From Acytostelium subglobosum LB1 (Eukaryota > Evosea > Eumycetozoa > Acytosteliales > Acytosteliaceae): a stretch of 64,000 bases of DNA. Location of the stretch: positions 1,255,195 to 1,319,194 of the forward strand of contig NW_012236527.1 of NCBI RefSeq assembly GCF_000787575.1. The letters run 5' to 3'. The translations under genes were made by a program, and so were the position numbers. The notes beneath the pieces were generated by a model, which ran no database searches, had not been told where the DNA came from, and worked only from the letters and a program-made list of their open reading frames with translations. Shown here one piece after another: positions 57,205-64,000 of the stretch. Each line of letters begins with the position of its first letter. Position 1 is the stretch's first letter.

Positions 57205-59117
57205 TCACTTTGACCTGGTAAGCTCCATATCCTTGGGCTTGTTAATTGAGGTCTTGTTCTCTTGTAGTAACTCATGTAGATCCTTGCTGATGAGGATGTT
57301 CTCGGCACCATTGATCTCAAGGTCCTCAAGGTAGCAAACAAAGATCGTGTCGTTGCTCACACCAATGATGTGTGAGAACATGTTGGCAATGCAGTAGGCA
57401 AAGATCGCTGATAAGAGTATGGTCAACATGTTCTCGCTCAGATTCTTCTGCGTGGCGTACAGTACGATGCCAGCCACCAGCGATGAGATGGCCATCACGA
57501 GTACCTTTCCAAGTAGCAAGACGAACCAACCGATAAAGTTCATCAATATCGATGTAAAGAAGTTCCTTGCGATGACGTTGTAGCATGCCTTGGTCGATTG
57601 ACAGTAGCTGTATCCATGCATGGCTGTTTGATTGGTGTGAGTGGAGTTGTTCCCAACGATGATGCTAGGGTATTGTATACAATACTTACACATGTATGCA
57701 TAGCCATAGGTATTGGCCCATTTGGCAATGGCAGCCAGACAACCAAAGACATAGTGAAGGCACTTGAGAATGGACTGTACCCACTTCTTCTCAGACTTGA
57801 TCCTTTGGACCAATCTCAATAAGAATGCCAATGTCTCAACCCATCCAATCATTAGACTTCCGAATGCAATGCTACCCATCGAGAGTGAAAAGGCCAATGA
57901 TAACGAGGCCAGAGCATTGCGTGATCCAACCTCGGCTAAAGTGTTGTATAAAGATTGATTGATTGAGTATGTGTGTAAAGTGATTGAGTGATTGATTAAT
58001 GGATTGAGTGAACTTACACTTTCCAGTTGGTCCACGGGAGAAGTACCAACGTGAGATGGCTCCAGCGATGGCAAACTGTGATACAGCACCAAGGAATGAA
58101 GAGGTCCAGTAGAATCCAAAGGACATGATGGTGAAGAGATACCTGATCTTGGTGTCAAAGTCAACAGTGTGAAGTGGGATGCGGTGGTGATCACCATCAC
58201 CATCCTCCAACTTCAGGTTGCTCTTATCTGGGATACTGAACAAATAGATCAATGTAGTGGTCCAGTAGAACAGGAAGGCAAGGAATATCAACACGACCAA
58301 TGTCACGGCAAAGAATACCGAGCGACTTTGACGAACGCCACGGCAACTCTCTGCAAAAGTGGCCACAGTCAAACGAATGCTCCTCCTCATCAGGTACAAT
58401 ATGATTGTGAACAGTACCGAGAAGGCTGTAACTACTCCACCAAATATGATTGATCTGTTGGGATGGTCAAGTGTTAGTGATTGGATTGGATTTCCGGAAT
58501 TATTCCAGGTGGACAGGTCACAAGACATACCCTCGACTGTTTTGAATTGATCCAGCAACGATGAAGAATGTACCAAGAGTGAGAAGAATGATCACGCCAA
58601 GGACGATGGTGACATAGATTACTTTGCGAGTGAATCGTTTGAGCAACTCGATCCAGATGTCTGAAATGAAGAAGGCAACGATCACCGAGTAGAGTAGACA
58701 GTAACGGTTCTCCTGCATCTCACTGACGTACTCGGACACTGTGTAGAAAAATCTGTTGCCATTGTCCCAATTGGGGTCGGGCAATGTTCCATTGGCCAAT
58801 GTGTTGTTCTGGACGAGCAATGATGGGTCGCCACGTGTGTAGGCTATAGCTGACACCCAGGCCATTGAGCCCAGTAGACCGAGAAAGAGGAAGAGGAACA
58901 ACAGGTCATTGCACTTGTACTGACGCTTGATAGGCTGTTTGCGAGAATATAATCCACTGCCATAGTTCATACTGTTGTTGTTGGATGAAGATGGTGTATT
59001 GATGTTGGACATTGACTTCATCGAAGATGAGCTGCTCAACGTAGCGCCAAGCTCGCCACTGTCATTATTTAGTAGCAGTGGCTGTTTTGACAGATCGCGT
59101 TGCGAGTCAGACCACAT
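57205..59117 (-). CDS. Choline-transporter-like protein (CTL/SLC44/Pns1 family)
   Basis: Multi-pass membrane protein, exons 58531-59117, 58018-58454, 57690-57935 and 57205-57623, 562 residues. The N-terminus (about 70 residues) is Ser/Asn-rich and cytosolic, the first helix is at about 80-100 (LFLFLFLGLLGSMAWVSA), followed by a loop with Asn-glycosylation sites, then about nine more helices. The family-specific second half reads GSRNALASLSLAFSLSMGS, NTYGYAYM, CYNVIARNF and FLYWTTTLIY-like segments as in SLC44 proteins. Members move choline or ethanolamine at the plasma or mitochondrial membrane; the substrate here is inferred. Four junctions keep frame. Its 3' end faces the TPR-J gene, 282 bp away. 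Confidence 0.9.
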
Positions 59118-59391
59118 GGTTTATCTCTTTGTCTATTTGATTGTTTGATTGTTTGTTGACTGTTTAAGAGTTTGACGAGTGAATGATCACTCCTTCATTC
59201 CAGTGATGGGAGCTGGCCAAAAGGTTCCCAAAATTACTTGAAAAATCTTATGAGGCTCAGGTAGCCCGCAAAATGCCCAATTTGGTCTGATTGGGACATA
59301 ATGAAGACTCTTTGGAGATATCAATGATTACAAATAAACTCACCTAGGTTCTTAAGATCACTCAAGAGTTTCAATCAATTATAGTTTAATA

Positions 59392-61051
59392 ATGAACATC
59401 AACAAAGATACACAATCACAATACTTCATTGGGGTTGATGTTGGCTCAGCAAGTGTTAGGGCAGGACTCTTTGATGACCAAGGCCAGAGGTTATCATTTG
59501 CAGTAAATGATATCCAGGTGTTTAGAGGCGTGCACTCACATGATGTAGTGGAGCAATCATCACAGGACATTTGGAATGCAGTATGTCGATCTGTTAAGCA
59601 GGTCTTACAACAAGCTCCTCCACATGTCCCAGCCACATCTATCAAAGGCTTGGGATTCGATGCCACTTGCTCGATGGTCGTGATCGATCACAATGGACAA
59701 CCACTCAATGTCTCACCAAGACCAACAATGGACAACAACACAAATACATTGCATGACATCATCATGTGGATGGACCATCGGGCGACCAAAGAGACATCGC
59801 TCATCAACTCGACCAAGGATCCAGCTTTGATGTATGTTGGAGGCGAAGTCAGCGTGGAGATGGAGCTTCCAAAGGCATTGTGGCTCAAGAACAACCTGCC
59901 TCAGACATACAAAGATGCTTGGCGTTTGTTTGACCTTTCTGATTACTTGGTGTGGCGCGCCACCGGAGTTGATGCGGTCGGTATCTGTACATTATCATGC
60001 AAGTGGAACTACCTGTCTCATGAAGGACGCTTCAGTGAGACGTTACTGCGAGCTGTGGACTTGGAAGATATACTGGACAAGATACCAACAAAGGTCATCG
60101 GCGTTGGACAGCCTGTTGGAACATTGAGCAGAGGAGCAGCACATGAGCTTGGTCTATCGGAGGAGGTTGTTGTCGCGAGTGGACTGATCGACGCACATGC
60201 TGGAGGACTGGCCATGATCGGTCAGTCGCCCGACTCAAGCCTCGCCCTCATCTCTGGCACGTCTAATTGCCACATGTTGGTGTCACGCGATCCTTTGATG
60301 GTACCAGGCGTCTGGGGACCATACTTGAGTGCCATGATCCCTGATCTATGGCTGAGCGAGGGAGGTCAGAGTGCGGCAGGATCATTGGTCGAATGGACCG
60401 TCATGAATCACATTGGCTACATTGAGTTGGAGCGCGAGGCATCAGCAGCGGGACACAACAACATATATCATACACTCAATCAATGGGTGGACAAGNTTGG
60501 AGGCAGAGGATCGCTATCCAACACGACATCTACATGTACTAGATCATCATCATGGCAACAGAAGTCCTCATTCAAATCCACACTCGCGAGCAGTTGTCAT
60601 GGGCCAGACCCTGGAGCAGGGCTGGCGAGCATTGGCTCGATTGTACCTGGCCACGCTCCAATCAATTGCCTATGGCACTCGCCAGATCATCGAGGCTATC
60701 GAACAAGCGGGTGGCACAGTGGGCAAGGTTGTGCTGTGTGGCGGCGCCAGCAAGAATAGGATATGGATGCGGGAGTATGCCAACATTACAAATAGGGCAA
60801 TAGGATTGATGGTTGACGAGGATGCCGTCACCCTTGGCGCGGCAATTGTCGCAGCCGTCGCATGTGGTTCGTACACCTCTATACAGGAGGCTTGTTCGCG
60901 AATGGCCAAACTTGGTGCGAGTGTGGAGCCCAAAACTACCATCGCAACCAAGTCATTCCATGATTTAAAGTATCAGGTCTACCTGAAGATGTACAACTAC
61001 CAACTCGAAGTGATGGATACTATTAATAAACATGAATGCCACCCATCATAG
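59392..61051 (+). CDS. fggy: FGGY-family carbohydrate kinase (D-ribulokinase type), frame broken by an ambiguous base
   Basis: Sugar kinase of the FGGY family, close to eukaryotic FGGY (human 551 residues) and bacterial ribulokinases. Single exon. Frame changes at the N at 60496; ignoring it gives 552 residues with text DKLEAEDRYPTRHLHVLD running smoothly into HGNRSPHSNP. Seen: the ATP-fold start YFIGVDVGSASVRAGL (11-26), GLGFDATCSM, WMDHRA, SGLIDAHAGG, SGTSNCHM, LCGGASKN and the final ATP-binding strand. Together these phosphorylate a keto-pentose such as D-ribulose; which sugar is inferred from family. The break is almost certainly an assembly artefact. The stop is 13 bp from the convergent PDS5 stop. 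Confidence 0.93.
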
Positions 61052-61064
61052 ATTGGTGGTTCCT

Positions 61065-64000
61065 TTACTTCCTCGTTCGCTTTGTCGCGGGCTTCTTCTT
61101 TGTCGCCGCTGCTGGCTTCCTTCCACCTCTAGTCTTGGGCTTTTCCTCTGCCTCTTCCTCCTCGGCTTCTTCCATCTCCTCCTCAGCAGCTTCCTCCTCA
61201 GCCTCCTCCTCTTCCTCTGCTTCCTCCTCAGGCTCCTCAGCTTCGTCTGATGACTGGTCGCTCTCTCTTTGTTTCCTCTTTGTCGTCTTCTTTGTGGCTG
61301 CTGCCGCTGCTGCTCTTTGTCTGGCAGAGGCACGTGTTGGCTTGGCGGCGATAGGCTTCTGGGCCTGCTCCTTATCTTCATCATCCTCATTTCCAGCATC
61401 ATCATTGCCAGCATCTGTGATATCGAATGGAATGGCAGCATCTGGTGATTTGCCGCCAATTGTTGTATTGGTGACTGATGATATGTTCTGTTCAAAGTGA
61501 AGAGGTTAGTATTTATTTCATGTTCACTTTGCGATCGATGGTACTACTTACATGTCTCAACACTGATCCAGGACTCTTCTCCGCTAGCTTCTGATAATAT
61601 GTGCTCTCATCCAATCGTTCAGCACCCCTTCCATTCATCACAACAAAGAATGTTGGCAACTTGTCAGTCGTCTGGAACATGATTGATGATTGAGCGATGG
61701 TTAGGAATGGTCCCAATCAAATTCAAAAGGGAGGGCTACTTACATCCATGTCATATTCTCTAAAGTCAATGTTGTCCATGTAGATGAAGTACTCCTTGGG
61801 CAGGTTCATCTGGGTCTGGACCTTTTGGACCTTCCACTTCTTGTCCTTGTACTCCTCGGACAGGATTTGAATGCCGTGATTGGCTATTCGTCGCGTGTTC
61901 TTTGAGTATGGCTCCAGTCCATCGATGGACTGCCTGATAAAGACGAGGTAGTTCATCAGGATGGCATAGTTGTCCTTCTCCTCGATCATCATGTTGGTGT
62001 AGTACTTAAAGTACTTGGACGTCTCTTCGTAGTCGGGATACTCTTTCTCGATGCCCTCGCGATGCGCGATCAGATAGATGAAGTAGGTGAATGAGTCCTC
62101 TGGGTAGCACTCGCCCTCCAGCTTGAAAGAGGGGTCCAGTCGCGAGATGGTCATACGCTTCATCTTGATGATGGACGACACCTGCTTCTTGACCATGTTG
62201 ACGATGCTCGTGGGCTGCAGTGCCGTCAGGCCGAACGCGGCCATGAATCGCAGCGGGATCTTGTTAAGGCGGACCGACTTATCCAGCTTGTGGAAGAAGC
62301 GGTGCTGCAGGGCGTCTTGGTGCTTGGCCTCGCTCTTGATGGAGGCGACGTTGCAGAAGCCAATGAAATGTACAGGTTGGAAGCAGAGCGTGAAGTGATG
62401 CTGGCGCAGCATGCGCATCGTCTCAATGTTGACTGAGAGCTTGATGTAGAGCTGCTCCATGGGTGTGAGGTTGGCCATCCTCTCGGGCAGGTAGAGGAAG
62501 TCGTAGAGATATGAGGCCAGCTCATAGGTCTTGCGTGTGATCATCGTCTTGGGTATGCCACACAAGTAGTTGCCCATATAATATATTCCGTACATCTTGA
62601 GCAACACCTCCTTTGAGCATGGTACGTCCAACTTCCACTGCTTCATATTAATGTCCGCCTTGGCCTTTCCATTCATCACTCCCTTGTACACGAATACCTC
62701 TATCATCTCATAATGCTCATAGTCTATCAATGAGTGATACTTCCTTGCAATGAGTCCAAGTGCTATGTGTGGATTGAGTGAGTGAGTGAGGGCGGATGAT
62801 TGAGTGAGGACAATGGACTTACAAACGAGTGATGAGATGATATTCTTGGTCTTGTCTTCGAGGGTTGAGACCAGCTTCTCGGCCAGATCCTTAAAGATTG
62901 CTCGCGTGTCTGTCAATGTGATGGTCACCTTCTCAATGATCCTAAAGGCCATCTTGACAACCTTTGGTGATCCAATCTCGCAAAGTGTTGACAATATACC
63001 TTGTAGTTTCCTGTTGATGATTGATTGATCATGGTTAGAATGATTGAATGGTTGATCGTATGATTGAATGATTGGACGGACATACTTGAGTGTTGGCTTT
63101 GTGAACTTGAGATACTCCATCGTGTTGAAGATGATCTGGACAAAGTTGTCGGTGATGACCCTTGAATGATAGAGGAAGCCGACAAGCTTCTCGCCATAGC
63201 CTTCAAAGATGTTGGGTGAGATCTTTGATATGCGCAACAGGAGGTCCATGCTGATCTCGACGTTCTTGGTGTCTTTGGTGTCCTTGAGATACCTCTTCTC
63301 GACAAAGTTGGTCTGCTCGACGTTGGGCAGATTGTTGTCCACGTCCTCCAGGATGAACTCCAGTGTCTCGTGACTGACGAATGAGTAGCTGAGCAAGAAG
63401 ACAAAGTACTTGATGAACTCGGAGAAGGCGCCCTCGCTCGACGACGCCTTGTTCAGTATGGCCACCTTGATCTCAAACTGCTTCTGCAGTGTCGTCTCTG
63501 GACTGCTGATGGCTTTGAGCAGGCCCAGCACCTTCTTGTTGGCCGGCTGCAGCAGCGTCTTGAGCAGCGTCTTGGTCGTCTCGTTAGCGTACTTGGGAAT
63601 GAAGTTGTCCACGTAGGCAATGTGCTTCTCGATCAGCTTCTTGTCGTCGGGCGACTCCTCCACCACGGCCATCAGCTCGTTGAACTCCTTGATGACGGAG
63701 CGCTTCTTCTCGAGATACGTGAACAGACTCTCCTTGGACTTGTTGTCGAGGTAGCCCAGGATCTCGAGGAACTTCTCAGTGCGCTCCTTGGGGTTGGCGT
63801 GCGCCTCAAGTATGATCGTGTCGATGGCCACCTCCAGACGGTACTTGTCGTCCTCCAACAGGTTGAAGCAGCTGAACAGCACGTTGGGGATGCAGTCAAA
63901 GCACTCGGCCAGATGCTGGGGCCACTCATCGATCGGGCCGTTCTTCTCGCGAATGGCCTTCCACACTTTGGACAGTGTGACCACGGCGTCCTTGCGCACA
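61065..64000 (-). CDS. pds5: Sister chromatid cohesion protein PDS5 (C-terminal part, partial)
   Basis: HEAT-repeat regulator of cohesin that works with WAPL and Eco1-type factors. Exons on the minus strand: 63086 to beyond 64000, 62823-63010, 61744-62762, 61552-61671 and 61065-61487. About 886 residues are present; the N-terminal several hundred lie off the right edge. Colinear with human PDS5A: VRKDAVVTLSKVWKAI, the helical repeats, SPNIFEGYGEKLVGFL, HPD-less YPEDSFTYFIYLIAHRE, and the LPKEYFIY segment. The last 140 residues are a new tail: poly-acidic Glu/Ala and Lys/Arg-rich AT-hook-like KKPATKRTRK, a common chromatin-binding end. Family match rests on memory of PDS5A; no other HEAT protein fits the order as well. 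Confidence 0.85.

Overview
The window is nuclear DNA of a social amoeba (dictyostelid), probably not Dictyostelium discoideum. Support: STATa (dstA), a psi-family PA14/fibro-slime protein, Gln and Asn homopolymer tracts, short introns (mostly 58-152 bp) with GTATGT or GTAAGT donors, AT-rich spacers full of ATCA/TGAT tetranucleotides, and coding sequence clearly more GC-rich than in D. discoideum. No tRNA, rRNA, CRISPR array, prokaryotic operon or intact transposon was found. The three N characters (9163, 44442, 60496) look like assembly artefacts; two of them break otherwise good genes.

Layout. 1-8.2 kb: 5' part of the RNA polymerase II largest subunit (minus), a 70-residue membrane protein, a peptidyl-tRNA hydrolase-fold protein that has lost catalytic residues, a SOSS-B single-stranded DNA-binding protein and an unrecognised 439-residue protein. 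9-16 kb: a syntaxin 7-like Qa-SNARE, a short-chain dehydrogenase, Integrator subunit 9 and a psi-type secreted/surface protein. 16-20 kb: gene-poor, with an unidentified GC-richer block, a 56-residue gene and a long inverted repeat. 20-31.5 kb: STATa, a host gene with an integrase-type H2C2 zinc-binding domain, proteasome subunit Rpn1, an eIF2alpha-kinase-like kinase and a secreted type-B carboxylesterase. 31.5-33.6 kb: no gene seen. 33.6-44.3 kb: SEC63, GRASP, homoserine kinase, an Asn-rich protein and a RasGEF. 44.3-46.7 kb: a long spacer. 46.7-64 kb: a 2354-residue protein with soluble-cyclase (ADCY10/sgcA) architecture but degenerate cyclase residues, a probable mitochondrial membrane protein, a TPR-J co-chaperone, a choline-transporter-like protein, an FGGY carbohydrate kinase and the C-terminal part of cohesin factor PDS5 (running off the right edge).

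The genes are mostly unrelated housekeeping or signalling genes, as is usual for a eukaryotic locus. Recurring themes are secretory traffic (SEC63, GRASP, syntaxin), protein quality control (Rpn1, the TPR-J protein, the kinase), RNA and DNA maintenance (RPB1, INTS9, SOSS-B, PDS5) and developmental signalling (STATa, RasGEF, cyclase-like protein, psi protein). Packing is tight: two convergent pairs have stop codons only 12-13 bp apart. The most interesting items are the apparent pseudoenzymes (cyclase-like and hydrolase-like proteins), the H2C2 host gene, the small unannotated-style genes and several non-coding inverted repeats. Exon borders were derived by hand from splice signals, reading frame and remembered family alignments; all need transcript confirmation.
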